From NCBI RefSeq assembly GCF_016793825.1, contig NZ_JAEULM010000052.1, positions 1 through 64,000 of the forward strand: a stretch of 64,000 bases of DNA, written 5' to 3'. Under the pieces are notes generated by a model that ran no database searches, had not been told where the DNA came from, and saw only the letters and a list, made by a program, of their open reading frames with translations. A program made the translations under genes and the position numbers. The stretch's first letter is position 1, and the number at the start of each line of letters is the position of its first letter. This document shows positions 8,398 to 18,228 of this stretch, one piece after another. Source of the DNA: Sphingopyxis sp. (GTDB taxonomy: Bacteria > Pseudomonadota > Alphaproteobacteria > Sphingomonadales > Sphingomonadaceae).

Positions 8398-9252
8398 TTA
8401 TTCCGCAGCTTCGACACCGCTACCACGTGGCGCGAGCGTGCGGCGCGTACGGCGAGCCTTGGGAGCGGGGGCCTCTTCGGCGTCGCTTTCGGCGTCCTCG
8501 ACCCGTTCGGGCCGGCCGATCGCGGGCGGCAACACGGCGCTGTCGATTCCGGCGTCGCCATTGTCGTCGGCTTCGACCGGACGCGCGGCGCGGCGCGGAC
8601 CACGGCGACTGGTACGCGGTGCGGGCGCGGCCTCTTCGGCGACCACCGCCTGTTCGTCGCCTTCGTCGGCGACGGGTTCGGCCACGGATCCACGATCCTG
8701 GCGATTTCCGCGGCCCTGCTGCGGACGATTGCCGCGATCCTCGTCGCGGTCGCGACCGCTACGCTCGCCACGCTCGCGATTTTCGCGATTGCCTTCGCGG
8801 TTGCTCTCACGGCCGCCGTTGTCGCGGTTGCCGTCCCGATCGTCGTTGCGTTCGGCTTCGAGTTCGTTTTCGAAGCCACTGTCGTCATGGCCGTCGAAAT
8901 CCTCGACGCCGCGGATTTCGCGGCTGCGGTCGTGGCTGCGTTCCTGTCCGTTCGCGGCGGCCTTTTCTTCCTGACGGATGCGAAAATCGCTCACGACGCG
9001 GAAATAATGGTCGGCGAACTGGAGATAATATTCGGTCTGGACCCGATCGCCCGCAAGCTGCGCATCGCGTGCGAGGTTGCGATATTTCTCGATCATCTGG
9101 GCCGCATTGCCGCGCGCGCGGCTGTCGATGCGATTGGCCTGATCGACACCGCCGCGTCCGCCGGACTGCGAGCGGTTATTATTGTTGTTGCTGTTATTGT
9201 TGCGGCCGCGACGGCGACCGCTCTGCCGGTTGTTCATGTTCAACTGAGACAT
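8398..9252 (-). CDS. DUF4167 domain protein, Arg/Asn-rich, probable RNA-associated
   Basis: A 284-residue protein with a short conserved domain and long disordered flanks. The N-terminus is basic and asparagine-rich (RRRGRNNN followed by runs of Asn, about 12-30). Residues about 40-100 carry the DUF4167 core: RARGNAAQMIEKYRNLARDA, then DRVQTEYYLQFADHYFRV. The rest is dominated by Arg, Asp, Glu and Asn repeats such as RENRERGERSGRDRDEDRGN, ending in a basic TRRTLAP tail. The core is conserved across alphaproteobacteria; RNA binding is suggested by composition only. The Asn run is encoded by a near-perfect AAC/AAT trinucleotide tract (about 9177-9210). It is transcribed alone, away from prmC. 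Confidence 0.85.
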   Translation of the reverse strand: MSQLNMNNRQSGRRRGRNNNSNNNNNRSQSGGRGGVDQANRIDSRARGNAAQMIEKYRNLARDAQLAGDRVQTEYYLQFADHYFRVVSDFRIRQEEKAAANGQERSHDRSREIRGVEDFDGHDDSGFENELEAERNDDRDGNRDNGGRESNREGNRENRERGERSGRDRDEDRGNRPQQGRGNRQDRGSVAEPVADEGDEQAVVAEEAAPAPRTSRRGPRRAARPVEADDNGDAGIDSAVLPPAIGRPERVEDAESDAEEAPAPKARRTRRTLAPRGSGVEAAE

Positions 9253-9495
9253 CCTGTCGAAAAGCTAATAAGCTACGCCAACCCCTTTTGGCCGATCGCG
9301 CGATTCCGCGCGTCGCGCCCGCGCCCTTTGCGCGGTTGTTGCCCTTTACCGCTTGCGCCGGACCCCTCGGCCCCGCACCAGCATCGTAATTGGGAAGCAG
9401 GCCGGCCGAACCCTCTAAAGGTGTCCCGATCGGGCCTGTGAGCCGCCCCTACAGCGCTTTGCGGCGGAAACCAAGCAATTTCTTGCAGGCGCCGA

Positions 9496-10320
9496 TCAGG
9501 CGCGGGTCAGCAAAAGCGCCCTGTCGCGCCCGCCCAGATCCCGGCGGCAAACGACCGAAAACCCGGCCGCTTCGGCCAGCGTGCGCACAGGTTCATGCTG
9601 GGTATGGCCAATTTCAAGAATAGCTATGCCGCCCGGCGCCAGCAGCCGGGGCAAATCGGGCAGGATCCGGCGATAATCGTCGAGCCCGTCCGCGCCGGCA
9701 AACAACGCCCCCGCCGGCTCGTGCCGGGCGACATCGGGCATGAGTTCCTCGCTGTCAGCGATATAAGGCGGGTTGCAGAGGATGAGGTCGAACTGGCCGT
9801 CGAGCCCCGCAGCCCAGTCGCCGACCCGAAAGCGCGCGCGCTCTTCCATACCAAGATCGCTGGCGTTCATTTCGGCCCAGCCGACGGCCTTTTCGGATTC
9901 GTCGATACCAAGGCCATGGGCTTCAGGCCATTCAGCCAGCACCGCGAGCAACAGGGTTCCGGGACCGACCCCGAGGTCGAGCACGCGCTCGGGTCCACTA
10001 TCGCGAAAATGATCGACCGCCGCCTCGATCAGCGTCTCGCTGTCGGGACGAGGGATCAGCATACCGGAGCCGACCGCCAGCCGGATCGTCCAGAAATCGC
10101 GGTAGCCGACGATATAGGCAACCGGTTCATGTGCCATGCGCCGCTCGATCAGCGCGGCAAAACCGGTCGGCACCGCAAACCGCGACGGGTCGAGCAGCAA
10201 CACCTGTCGTTCGACTCCCAGCGCATGCGCCATCAGCAGTTCGGCATCGAGCCGCGGCGTGTCGGACACGCCCTCCAGCCGCGCCGCCGCCTCGCGCAGC
10301 GCGGTACGGACCTCAGTCAC
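9496..10320 (-). CDS. prmC: Release factor glutamine methyltransferase PrmC (HemK)
   Basis: PrmC methylates the glutamine of the GGQ motif in peptide release factors, using SAM. The 274-residue protein has an N-terminal helical domain (1-75), the LIPRPDSE loop (88-95; family norm is PRPETE), a SAM site [16 protein letters not shown] (113-128, usually GTGSG) and the catalytic NPPY (183-186). The start is a GTG at 10320 overlapping the end of prfA by eight bases, the usual prfA-prmC coupling, which places the enzyme beside its substrate gene. The VGPG variation of the SAM loop is a mild departure, but the fold and catalytic motif are intact. Confidence 0.95.
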   Translation of the reverse strand: MTEVRTALREAAARLEGVSDTPRLDAELLMAHALGVERQVLLLDPSRFAVPTGFAALIERRMAHEPVAYIVGYRDFWTIRLAVGSGMLIPRPDSETLIEAAVDHFRDSGPERVLDLGVGPGTLLLAVLAEWPEAHGLGIDESEKAVGWAEMNASDLGMEERARFRVGDWAAGLDGQFDLILCNPPYIADSEELMPDVARHEPAGALFAGADGLDDYRRILPDLPRLLAPGGIAILEIGHTQHEPVRTLAEAAGFSVVCRRDLGGRDRALLLTRA

Positions 10321-11380
10321 CCAGCCCCGCCAGCCGCTGCGCCTGATCCTCGGCGATCAGCGCATCGATCAGTTCGTCCATCTGCCCTTCCAATATCTCG
10401 GGCAGGCGGTGCAGGGTCAGGTTGATCCGGTGATCGGTCACCCGCCCTTGCGGAAAATTATAGGTGCGGATGCGTTCGGAACGATCGCCCGAACCCACCA
10501 TCGATTTGCGCGCCGACGCCTCGGCGCTGTGAATCTTCTCGCGCTCCAGATCATACAGCCGCGCGCGCAGGACCTGCATCGCCTTGGCGCGGTTCTTGTG
10601 CTGGCTGCGCTGGTCCTGCTGGATCACGACGAGGCCGGTCGGGATATGCGTGATGCGGATCGCGCTGTCGGTCGTGTTGACATGCTGGCCGCCCGCGCCC
10701 GACGCGCGATAGATGTCGATCTTGAGGTCATTGTCGTTGATCGCGACATCGACCTCTTCGGCCTCGGGCAGCACCGCGACGGTCGCGGCGCTGGTGTGGA
10801 TGCGGCCCTGGCTTTCGGTGGCGGGGACGCGCTGCACGCGGTGAACGCCGCTTTCGAACTTCAGCTTGGCGAACACCCCCTGCCCGCTGACCGACGCGAC
10901 GACTTCCTTGTAACCGCCAACCTCGGCCTCATTGGCGGAGATGACCTCGACCTTCCAGCCCTGGCCGTCGGCATAGCGGCTGTACATACGCAGCAGGTCG
11001 CCCGCGAACAGCGCCGCCTCGTCGCCGCCCGTCCCGGCGCGGATTTCGAGCATTGCCGCGCGCGCGTCAGCGACGTCCTTGGGCAGCAGCTTGATCGCAA
11101 GGTCGTGCTCGGCGTCGGGCAGCGCCGCCTCGACCGCGACGATTTCCTCGGCCGCCATCGCCTTCATCTCCGGATCGGCCAGCATCTCGGTCAACGAGGC
11201 GACCTCCCCGCGCAGCCGCACGACCTCGCGCGCCGCCGCGGCGACAGGTTCCAGCTCGGCAAACTCCTTCGACGCCGCAACAAAGTCGGCAGGCGCCATA
11301 TCGCCCGTCGCCATGCGCGCCTGCAACGCGGCATGGCGTTCGATGATCGCGTCGATCTGCTTTTCGGAAACGCTGGTCAT
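10313..11380 (-). CDS. prfA: Peptide chain release factor 1
   Basis: RF1 recognises UAA and UAG stop codons in the ribosomal A site and triggers peptide release. The 355-residue length is standard. The tripeptide anticodon-like motif PAT is at 186-188 ([15 protein letters not shown]), the RF1 form of the P-x-T motif and distinct from the SPF of RF2. The catalytic GGQ is at 230-232 ([15 protein letters not shown]). The [10 protein letters not shown] segment (113-121) is also typical. Its ATG overlaps the hisS stop by one base (TGATG) and its 3' end overlaps prmC, so hisS-prfA-prmC is one operon. Confidence 0.98.
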   Translation of the reverse strand: MTSVSEKQIDAIIERHAALQARMATGDMAPADFVAASKEFAELEPVAAAAREVVRLRGEVASLTEMLADPEMKAMAAEEIVAVEAALPDAEHDLAIKLLPKDVADARAAMLEIRAGTGGDEAALFAGDLLRMYSRYADGQGWKVEVISANEAEVGGYKEVVASVSGQGVFAKLKFESGVHRVQRVPATESQGRIHTSAATVAVLPEAEEVDVAINDNDLKIDIYRASGAGGQHVNTTDSAIRITHIPTGLVVIQQDQRSQHKNRAKAMQVLRARLYDLEREKIHSAEASARKSMVGSGDRSERIRTYNFPQGRVTDHRINLTLHRLPEILEGQMDELIDALIAEDQAQRLAGLGD

Positions 11381-12627
11381 CAGAGCGCGCGGACGACTGC
11401 CTCGGCCGCCTTCGAACGGTCGCCTTCGCCACGAACATTGATGTGCGGTTCCCCGTCGCGGATGCCGACGGAGATCAGCGCATGTGCGGGAATCTTCGCT
11501 GCCTTGTCAAAGCGTTTGCGCGGCGATCCGCTCGCGACGATTTCGGTTGCGAAGCCGCCGTTGCGAAGCGCGGCGAGCGCCCTTGTCGCGAGGGCCAGCT
11601 GGCTGTCGTCCTCAACCGCGATCACCGCATCGAGCCGGTTGTCGATGACATCGTCGGCCAGCAGCATTGCCAGCCGCTCGATCCCCGCCGCCCAGCCGAC
11701 CGCCGCAGTCGGCGGTCCACCCAGCGCTTCGATCAGCCCGTCATAGCGCCCGCCGCCCAGCACCGTGCCCTGTGCACCCAGCCGGTCGGTGACGAATTCG
11801 AACGCGGTGTGGCGATAATAGTCGAGCCCGCGCACCAGCCGCGCATTGCGCTCCCACGCGACCCCGGCCGCATCGAGCCCGGCAGTCACCGCGCCAAAGA
11901 AATCCTGCGCTTCGCCGGTCAGAAAGGCGTCGATGTCGGGCGCGCTGTCGGCGATCGGTCGATCGCGCGGATCCTTGCTGTCGAGGATGCGCAGCGGGTT
12001 CTTGTCGAGCCGCGCGAGACTGTCTTCGCTAAGATTACCGCGATGCGCTTCGAAATGCTCGACGAGCGCGGCGCGCCATGCATCGCGGCTTTCGGCATCG
12101 CCAAGCGTGTTGAGCGTCAGCGTCACGCCCTCCGCGATCCCCAGTTCCTTCAAAAGCTGGTCGGCGAAGACGAGCAGTTCGGCATCGGCGAGCGGACTGT
12201 CGCTGCCCAGAACCTCGGCATCGAGCTGGTGGAACTGGCGATAGCGCCCCTTCTGCGGGCGCTCATAGCGAAACAACGGCCCGTGCGTCGCGACCTTCAG
12301 CGGCGCGAACTGCTGCCATCCGTTGGTGATATAGGCTCGCGCGATTCCGGCGGTGAATTCAGGGCGCAACGTGATCGATTCGCCGCCGCGATCGTCGAAC
12401 GAGTACATTTCCTTCGCGACGACGTCGGTCGTTTCGCCCAGCGACCGAGCGAACACCGCAGTCGGTTCGATCACCGGCACCTCGACGCGCTTGAACCCGT
12501 AAAGACGGCGCACCCGTTCGAACGTGTCGACGACATGCGCGAAACGGTCGGCGAAATCGCCCAGCATGTCCTGGGTGCCGCGCACGGCCTGCGGCGTCGC
12601 TATTCTGGCGGATTTGTCCTTGCTCAT
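11380..12627 (-). CDS. hisS: Histidyl-tRNA synthetase
   Basis: Class II aminoacyl-tRNA synthetase charging tRNA-His. The 415-residue protein starts with [20 protein letters not shown] (11-30). It shows motif 1, motif 2 ([25 protein letters not shown], split), the histidine-specific [15 protein letters not shown] and [29 protein letters not shown] for motif 3, then an anticodon-binding domain with [19 protein letters not shown]. The ATG at 12627 gives the family-typical N-terminus; an upstream in-frame ATG at 12663 would add 12 unconserved residues. First gene of the hisS-prfA-prmC operon. Confidence 0.97.
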   Translation of the reverse strand: MSKDKSARIATPQAVRGTQDMLGDFADRFAHVVDTFERVRRLYGFKRVEVPVIEPTAVFARSLGETTDVVAKEMYSFDDRGGESITLRPEFTAGIARAYITNGWQQFAPLKVATHGPLFRYERPQKGRYRQFHQLDAEVLGSDSPLADAELLVFADQLLKELGIAEGVTLTLNTLGDAESRDAWRAALVEHFEAHRGNLSEDSLARLDKNPLRILDSKDPRDRPIADSAPDIDAFLTGEAQDFFGAVTAGLDAAGVAWERNARLVRGLDYYRHTAFEFVTDRLGAQGTVLGGGRYDGLIEALGGPPTAAVGWAAGIERLAMLLADDVIDNRLDAVIAVEDDSQLALATRALAALRNGGFATEIVASGSPRKRFDKAAKIPAHALISVGIRDGEPHINVRGEGDRSKAAEAVVRAL

Positions 12628-12704
12628 GGCGGCGGCGTCTAATGCTTTTTCGCCGAAAGGCAAAGCGGGCTTGCGCCGGCCTTCGCCTCGTCTAGGGTCG
12701 AGGC

Positions 12705-13343
12705 ATGGCCCGCACGCTCGGCAACCGGATCGCGCCGCCGCGCTTTATCGCCTATACGGTGGGGCTGGGGGTCGTCGCCCTGTACGCCGCCAGCCGCGAC
12801 GGCGCGGCGCTTCCCGATTTCCTGATCGGTTTCGACATCGTGACGGCGCTGTTCCTGCTGTCGACAATTCCGCTGTTCCGCATTCACGACCCCCGCATCA
12901 TCGCGCGGCATGCGGCCGACAATGACGCCAATCGCGTCGCGCTGCTCGTCCTGTCCTTCGCGATCAGTGCGGTGGTCCTTGGCGCGCTGACGCTGCTCGT
13001 CACGGGCGCCGGTTCCTATTCGAAGCCGCTGGTCATCGTCACGCTCGCGCTGGCCTGGCTGTTCGCCAATCTCGTCTACGCGATCCATTATGCGCATCTC
13101 TATTACCGCCCCGACGCGGCCGAGGGCGGCCATGCCGGCGGGTTGTCGATCCCCAGCACCAAAGCCCCGGATTATTTCGACTTTCTTCATTTCGCGCTGA
13201 TTCTCGGCATGACGTTCCAGACCGCGGACATCGACATCACCGGCCGGGCCATCCGGCGCGCATCGACCTGGCATTGCCTGGAAGCCTTCATTTTCAACAT
13301 CGGCATCCTGGCCTTCTCGATCAACATGATGGCGGGGCCCTGA
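12705..13343 (+). CDS. DUF1345 family integral membrane protein
   Basis: A 212-residue membrane protein with about five hydrophobic segments: [75 protein letters not shown] and the C-terminal [15 protein letters not shown]. The motifs [36 protein letters not shown] and [15 protein letters not shown] are the conserved DUF1345 features. Function is unknown for the family. A GGTCGAGG ribosome site precedes the ATG. It is divergent from hisS. Confidence 0.9.
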   Translation: MARTLGNRIAPPRFIAYTVGLGVVALYAASRDGAALPDFLIGFDIVTALFLLSTIPLFRIHDPRIIARHAADNDANRVALLVLSFAISAVVLGALTLLVTGAGSYSKPLVIVTLALAWLFANLVYAIHYAHLYYRPDAAEGGHAGGLSIPSTKAPDYFDFLHFALILGMTFQTADIDITGRAIRRASTWHCLEAFIFNIGILAFSINMMAGP

Positions 13344-13423
13344 CGCCGCGCTTTGTCGAACCGCGATGCCCGCTGGCAGACCCTTCTCTGGACCTCGCGC
13401 CGGTTTGGCGGCAGAGAAACATC

Positions 13424-15349
13424 ATGAAAAATACCCTGTTCGTCGCAACCGCCCTGACCGCCATCGTCACCCCGCTCCATGCGCAGGAGGGGAACAGCCG
13501 CCCGCAACCGGTGATCCAGGCGCACAGCATCCCGCTGCCCGCCGACAAGCCCTATCCGGGCACGATGCTGCTGAAGGTCGATGCGACCGACTATGCCCGC
13601 GGTATCTTCCGCGTCCGCCAGACGATCCCGGTCGCGAAGGCGGGCAAGCTCACGCTCCTCTATCCGCAATGGCTACCCGGCAAACATGCGCCGCGCGGCG
13701 CCATCGCCGAAATGGCGGGTTTCCGGCCCAGTGCGGGTGGCAAGCCGCTGACGTGGACGCGCCAGCCGACCGACGTCTATGCGTTCGACATCGACGTGCC
13801 GGCGGGCACGAAAAGCATCGACGTCGCGTTCGATTTCCTGTCGCCGACGCGCACGACCGAGGGCCGCATCGTCGCGACCCCGGCGATGATGAATCTGCAG
13901 TGGGAACAGGTCAGCCTTTATCCCGCCGGCTATTTCACGCGCGGTATCCCGGTACAGCTCGACGTGACGCTGCCCGATGGCTGGACCGGGGCCGCGGCGC
14001 TCGACGGCCTGAAAATTTCGGGCAACCGCTACAGCTATGCGCCGACCAGTTATGAAACGCTGGTCGACAGCCCGATGTTCGCCGGAAAATATTTCCGCAA
14101 ATGGGACCTTGGCCAGGATGTCACGCTGAACGTCGTCGCCGACGAAGCGAAATATCTGGCGGCGAAGCCCGATCATATCGCCCGCCACGCAGCGATGGTG
14201 GCCGAGACGCTGGCCCTGTTCGGGACGAAGCATTTCGACCGCTATGAATTTCTTCTCGCGCTCAGCGACGAATTGGGCGGCATCGGTCTGGAACATCACC
14301 GGTCGAGCGAAAACAGCCGCAACCCCGATTATTTCACCGCGTGGGACGACAATGACTCGGAACGCGGCCTGCTCCCGCACGAATTCACCCATAGCTGGAA
14401 CGGCAAGTATCGCAGGCCCGACAAGCTGTGGACCCCCGATTTCCGCACCCCGATGCAAGGCAATCTGTTGTGGGTCTATGAAGGGCAGACCAGTTTCTGG
14501 GACCTCGTCCTCGCGGGGCGTTCGGGAATGCAGTCGAAGGAAACGATCCTGGGCGAATGGGCCAGCCTCGCGGGGCTCTACAGCGTGCAGGCGGGCCGCG
14601 AATGGCGGTCGGTCGAGGACACGACCCTCGACCCGGTGATGGCGGCGCGCAAACCCCGCCCCTTCCCCACCGCGACGCGCACCGAGGATTATTACAACGA
14701 GGGATCGTTGATGTGGCTCGACGCCGACATGATCATCCGCACCGCGACGAACAATGCGAAGAGCCTCGACGATTTCGCAAGGATCTTTTTCGGCGGCAAG
14801 GGCGGCGACTGGGGCGAGGCGACCTATGATTTCGACGATGTCGTCGCGGCGCTGAACGCCGTCCACCCTTATGACTGGGCGAAATTCCTGCACGAGCGGA
14901 TGCAGCTTCCCGGCCAGCCGGCCCCGACGGCGGGGATCGAAAAGGCGGGTTACCGCCTCGTCTGGCGCGATACACCCAACGTCTATGACCGCGACCGCAT
15001 GCGCAGCGCCAAAAATTATGACCTTGTCCATTCGCTAGGACTGGTGATCGACAAGGATGGCGTCGCGGGCAGCATCCTGTGGGACGGCCCGGCTTTCCGG
15101 GCGGATATCGTGAACGGCACAAAGATCGTGGCGGTCGATGGCGTAAGTTATAGCAAGGACCGGCTGGAAGCCGCGATCAGGACGGCGACCGACGGCAAGA
15201 CGCCGGTCCGGCTGCTGGTCGAACGCGGCGGGCGCTATCGCAACGTCGATATCGATTATCACGGCGGGCTGCGCTGGCCGCATCTCGAAAAGGTCGGGAC
15301 CGGCCCCGACGGGTTCGACCGGCTACTTGCCGCGAAGCGGGCCCTTTAG
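13424..15349 (+). CDS. M61 family metallopeptidase (glycyl aminopeptidase-like), exported
   Basis: A 641-residue zinc peptidase of the M61 family (glycyl aminopeptidase type), probably periplasmic. A signal peptide (MKNTLFVATALTAIVTPLHA) precedes an N-terminal beta domain (residues ~30-245) with YPQWLPGKHAPRGAIAEMAG, then the catalytic domain with LPHEFTHSWNGKYRRP: the zinc ligands are in HEFTH (319-323) and the third ligand is a downstream acidic residue, probably in the NLLWVYEGQTSFW stretch. A C-terminal PDZ-like domain (about 535-635) holds AGSILWDGPAFRADIVNGTKIVAVDG. The ATG at 13424 is chosen because it begins the signal peptide. M61 enzymes remove N-terminal Gly or Ala; the physiological substrate is unknown. 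Confidence 0.93.
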   Translation: MKNTLFVATALTAIVTPLHAQEGNSRPQPVIQAHSIPLPADKPYPGTMLLKVDATDYARGIFRVRQTIPVAKAGKLTLLYPQWLPGKHAPRGAIAEMAGFRPSAGGKPLTWTRQPTDVYAFDIDVPAGTKSIDVAFDFLSPTRTTEGRIVATPAMMNLQWEQVSLYPAGYFTRGIPVQLDVTLPDGWTGAAALDGLKISGNRYSYAPTSYETLVDSPMFAGKYFRKWDLGQDVTLNVVADEAKYLAAKPDHIARHAAMVAETLALFGTKHFDRYEFLLALSDELGGIGLEHHRSSENSRNPDYFTAWDDNDSERGLLPHEFTHSWNGKYRRPDKLWTPDFRTPMQGNLLWVYEGQTSFWDLVLAGRSGMQSKETILGEWASLAGLYSVQAGREWRSVEDTTLDPVMAARKPRPFPTATRTEDYYNEGSLMWLDADMIIRTATNNAKSLDDFARIFFGGKGGDWGEATYDFDDVVAALNAVHPYDWAKFLHERMQLPGQPAPTAGIEKAGYRLVWRDTPNVYDRDRMRSAKNYDLVHSLGLVIDKDGVAGSILWDGPAFRADIVNGTKIVAVDGVSYSKDRLEAAIRTATDGKTPVRLLVERGGRYRNVDIDYHGGLRWPHLEKVGTGPDGFDRLLAAKRAL

Positions 15350-15450
15350 GGTCTCTTGCGCGAACCGGCGGGAAGTATCTCGCCCCTCGACTTTGCAGCG
15401 CTTCCGGCGCTAAAGGCGCGCGCAATCCAAAATAACTAAGGACATCTCCC

Positions 15451-15987
15451 ATGCGCATCGACCTGATCCCGGCCGGCGACAATCCGCCTGACAGCCTCAA
15501 CGTGCTGATCGAAGTGCCGATCGGCGGCGAGCCGGTGAAATATGAGTTCGACAAGGCGTCGGGCGCGCTGTTTGTCGATCGTTTCCTCCACACGCCGATG
15601 CGCTATCCCGCCAATTACGGTTTCGTGCCGCACACGCTGGGCGAGGACGGCGACCCGCTCGACGCGCTGGTCGTCGCGCGAACCTCGGTGATCGCCGGCG
15701 CGGTGGTGAAATGCCGGCCGATCGGCGTGCTGCTGATGGAAGACGACGCCGGCGGCGATGAAAAGCTGCTGTGCGTACCGGTCAACAAGACCTTTCCTTA
15801 TTACGACAAGGTCACGACCTATCGCGACATGCCCGAAATCGTGCTGCAGCAGATCGAGCATTTCTTCACCCACTACAAGGATCTCGAACCCGGCAAATGG
15901 GCCAAGCTCAACGGCTGGGGCGATGTCGATGACGCAAAGCGCATCATCATCGAAGGGATCGAGCGCGCGAAGCAGGCCGGCCTTTAG
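15451..15987 (+). CDS. ppa: Inorganic pyrophosphatase, family I
   Basis: Soluble cytoplasmic pyrophosphatase hydrolysing PPi to two phosphates and so pulling biosynthetic reactions forward. The 178-residue length is normal for the bacterial hexameric type. The sequence holds the family I landmarks KYEFDKASGALFVDRFL, RYPANYGFVPHTLGEDGDPLDALVV (the D-x-D-P-x-D metal-binding motif at about 69-74) and the C-terminal HYKDLEPGKWAKLNGWGD. An AAGGA-type ribosome site lies upstream of the ATG. A monocistronic unit is likely: the neighbour downstream is convergent, 9 bases away. Confidence 0.97.
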   Translation: MRIDLIPAGDNPPDSLNVLIEVPIGGEPVKYEFDKASGALFVDRFLHTPMRYPANYGFVPHTLGEDGDPLDALVVARTSVIAGAVVKCRPIGVLLMEDDAGGDEKLLCVPVNKTFPYYDKVTTYRDMPEIVLQQIEHFFTHYKDLEPGKWAKLNGWGDVDDAKRIIIEGIERAKQAGL

Positions 15988-15996
15988 GTCCGCCTG

Positions 15997-16917
15997 CTAT
16001 TGGCGCTCCGGCGTTTCGACGATCCGCACATCCTGCCGCGGATAGGGGATGCGGATTCCTGCTTCGCCGAACCGATCCCAGATACCCAGGAACACGTCGC
16101 CCTGGATATTGCCGAGTCCGGCCTCGGGGTCCGAAATCCAATAGCGCAGCTCGTGTTCGACCGCGCGCTCGCCAAAGGCGGTGATCCAGACGACCGGTTC
16201 GGGGTCGCTCAGGATGCGCGGATTCGCCTTCGCGACTTCGACCATCAGCCGCTGCGCTTCGCGAAGGTCGCAATCATAAGCGACCGGCACGCGCATCCGC
16301 ACGCGCACGTCGCGGCTGGAATAGCTCCAGTTCTCGACCGGCTGGGTCATCAACAGTTCGTTCGGGATCAGGTGCTTCTTGCCATCGCGCGTCACGACAT
16401 TGACCGCGCGCACACCGATCTTGGCGACGCGACCGACGTTGGGAACACTTCCCGGTCCGTTCGTCCCGCCCATGCTGCTGCCGTCGCCGACGACGATCAC
16501 GTCGCCCGGCTTGATCGACCGGTCCATGAGCAGGATGATCCCCGCGATCAGGTTGCCCACCGTCTTCTGGAGACCGAAACCGATCGCGAGACCGGCCGCG
16601 CCCGAAAAGACAGCCAGCGCGGTGAGGTCGATGCCGAGCAGGTCGATGCCGAGCAGCAGCGCGAGCGAGAACAGCGCGATCGCGATCAGCTTTTCGGTGA
16701 GCAGCCGCTGCGCCTCGTCGATCCGGGGGTTACGGCGTAACAGCCATTTGATCGCGCGCATCGCCAGCTTGACCGTGACCCACAGCAGGATCGCGACGAC
16801 GATCGCCGCAAAGACGCCATAGAGCGACAGCCGGTACGACCCGACGTCGAGCCCGATGTCCTTCATCACCGCAAGGGTGCGCCCCGCGCCTTCGCGAAAG
16901 CCGGCTTCCGCGCTCAC
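15997..16917 (-). CDS. Small-conductance mechanosensitive channel (MscS family)
   Basis: Inner-membrane MscS-type channel releasing solutes under osmotic downshock. Hydrophobic helices lie near SLYGVFAAIVVAILLWVTVKLAM and KLIAIALFSLALLLGIDLLGI. The pore helix AVFSGAAGLAIGFGLQKTVGNLIAGIILLMDRSIKPGDVI is the MscS signature with its Gly/Ala face, and the beta domain follows (VRAVNVVTRDGKKHLIPNELLM). A GTG at 16917 overlaps the stop of the upstream metC-like gene as GTGA, which suggests coupled translation (306 residues). An ATG at 16866 would give 289 residues and is the main alternative. The protein is of the short, three-helix MscS size with a small extension. Confidence 0.9.
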   Translation of the reverse strand: MSAEAGFREGAGRTLAVMKDIGLDVGSYRLSLYGVFAAIVVAILLWVTVKLAMRAIKWLLRRNPRIDEAQRLLTEKLIAIALFSLALLLGIDLLGIDLTALAVFSGAAGLAIGFGLQKTVGNLIAGIILLMDRSIKPGDVIVVGDGSSMGGTNGPGSVPNVGRVAKIGVRAVNVVTRDGKKHLIPNELLMTQPVENWSYSSRDVRVRMRVPVAYDCDLREAQRLMVEVAKANPRILSDPEPVVWITAFGERAVEHELRYWISDPEAGLGNIQGDVFLGIWDRFGEAGIRIPYPRQDVRIVETPERQ

Positions 16918-18113
16918 AGCGCCGCGAGTCCCCGTTCGAGGTCGGCGATCAGGTCGGCCGGGTCTTCCAGCCCGATCGACAGGCGGACCAGCGGGTCGGG
17001 GTCGGTCCATGCGACCGCCGTGCGGATCGCCGCCGGATCGCTCGGCACGACCAGGCTTTCATAACCGCCCCAGCTGAACCCGATGCCGAAATGCGCAAGC
17101 GCATCGACGAAGCGGGTGCGGGCCGCCTCGTCAACGCCCTTCAACGTGAAACCGAAGAGCCCGCTCGTCCCCCGAAAGTCGCGCGTCCAGATGGCATGGC
17201 CGGGATCATCGGGCCGGGCCGGATGCAGCACCCGCCCCACTTCGGGCCGTCCGGCCAGCCAGTTCGCGACCGCGAGGCCGTTGGCGCCATGGCGGGCCAT
17301 GCGCACGTCAAGCGTGCGAAGCCCGCGCAGCACCATCGCGCAATCGTCCGGCGAAACCGCATGGCCGAGTTGGTACGTCGCGCTGCGCAGCTTCGGCCAC
17401 ACCGCGCGCGTCGAGGTGAGCGAACCCATCATCACGTCACTATGCCCGCCGGCATATTTGGTCAGGCTCATCATCGTCACATCGACGCCATGCGCGAGCG
17501 CGGGGAACAGCAACGGCGTCGCCCAGGTGTTGTCGAGCATCGTCAGCACGCCGCGCGTGCGCGCGATCGCGGTGATCGCCGGAACATCTTGCACCTCGAA
17601 GGTCAGGCTACCCGGCGATTCGAGGAAGATCAGTTTCGTTTCGGGGGTGATCAGGTCGGCGATACCGGTACCGATCAGCGGATCATAATAGGTCGTCCGC
17701 ACCCCCATCCGCGCGAGCATGCCGTTGCAAAAGGCGCGCGTCGGTTCATAGGCGCTGTCCACCATCAACAGGTGATTGCCGGGCGACAGCAGCGCGAGCA
17801 GCCCCGCCGAATTGGCCGCGACGCCGGAAGGATAGAGCAAGGTTCCCTCGCCCCCCGGCTCCAGATCGGTCAGCGCATCGGCCAGCGCCCAAACCGTCGG
17901 CGTCCCGCGCCGGCCGTAATAGAGTTTGTCGTGCGTCGCATGGCCCCGCGCCTTCAGGTCGGCGATCGAGTCGTAAAGGATCGTCGAGGCGCGCCACACC
18001 GGCGGATTGACCACCCCGCCACCAAGCCGGGGGTCGCCGGTCCATTCGGGCCGCCGCCCGCCCTGAACAAGCTTCGTTGCGGGGCGCAGGCTGTCATCGT
18101 CACTTTTGCTCAT
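16914..18113 (-). CDS. metC: Cystathionine beta-lyase (PLP, Cys/Met metabolism family)
   Basis: PLP-dependent fold-type I enzyme of the Cys/Met metabolism family, 399 residues, cytoplasmic. Landmarks are the tetramer tyrosine/arginine segment YYGRRGTPT (65-73), the cofactor-stacking YPSGVAANSAGLLALL (94-109), LDNTWATPLLF (193-203) with the PLP-binding Asp, and the Schiff-base lysine K219 in SLTKYAGGHSDVMMG. GRRGTPT and the C-terminal FGFTLKG...HFGIGFSWGGYESL pattern favour cystathionine beta-lyase (cystathionine to homocysteine, pyruvate and ammonia) over gamma-synthase. The ATG at 18113 fits the family start; an extended frame upstream has no conserved residues. A sulfurtransferase gene lies upstream, fitting a sulfur amino acid theme. 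Confidence 0.9.
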   Translation of the reverse strand: MSKSDDDSLRPATKLVQGGRRPEWTGDPRLGGGVVNPPVWRASTILYDSIADLKARGHATHDKLYYGRRGTPTVWALADALTDLEPGGEGTLLYPSGVAANSAGLLALLSPGNHLLMVDSAYEPTRAFCNGMLARMGVRTTYYDPLIGTGIADLITPETKLIFLESPGSLTFEVQDVPAITAIARTRGVLTMLDNTWATPLLFPALAHGVDVTMMSLTKYAGGHSDVMMGSLTSTRAVWPKLRSATYQLGHAVSPDDCAMVLRGLRTLDVRMARHGANGLAVANWLAGRPEVGRVLHPARPDDPGHAIWTRDFRGTSGLFGFTLKGVDEAARTRFVDALAHFGIGFSWGGYESLVVPSDPAAIRTAVAWTDPDPLVRLSIGLEDPADLIADLERGLAAL

Positions 18114-18228
18114 GCCCGCCTTGTTAGCGGAGCGCGACGTAAAATCCAGTAGCCAGCCCTCGCCATCGCGTGAGGCAAAATAGCGCCGCGCGCCGATCGA
18201 AAACCAGCAGCGCGGCCTTCGCCCCGAA

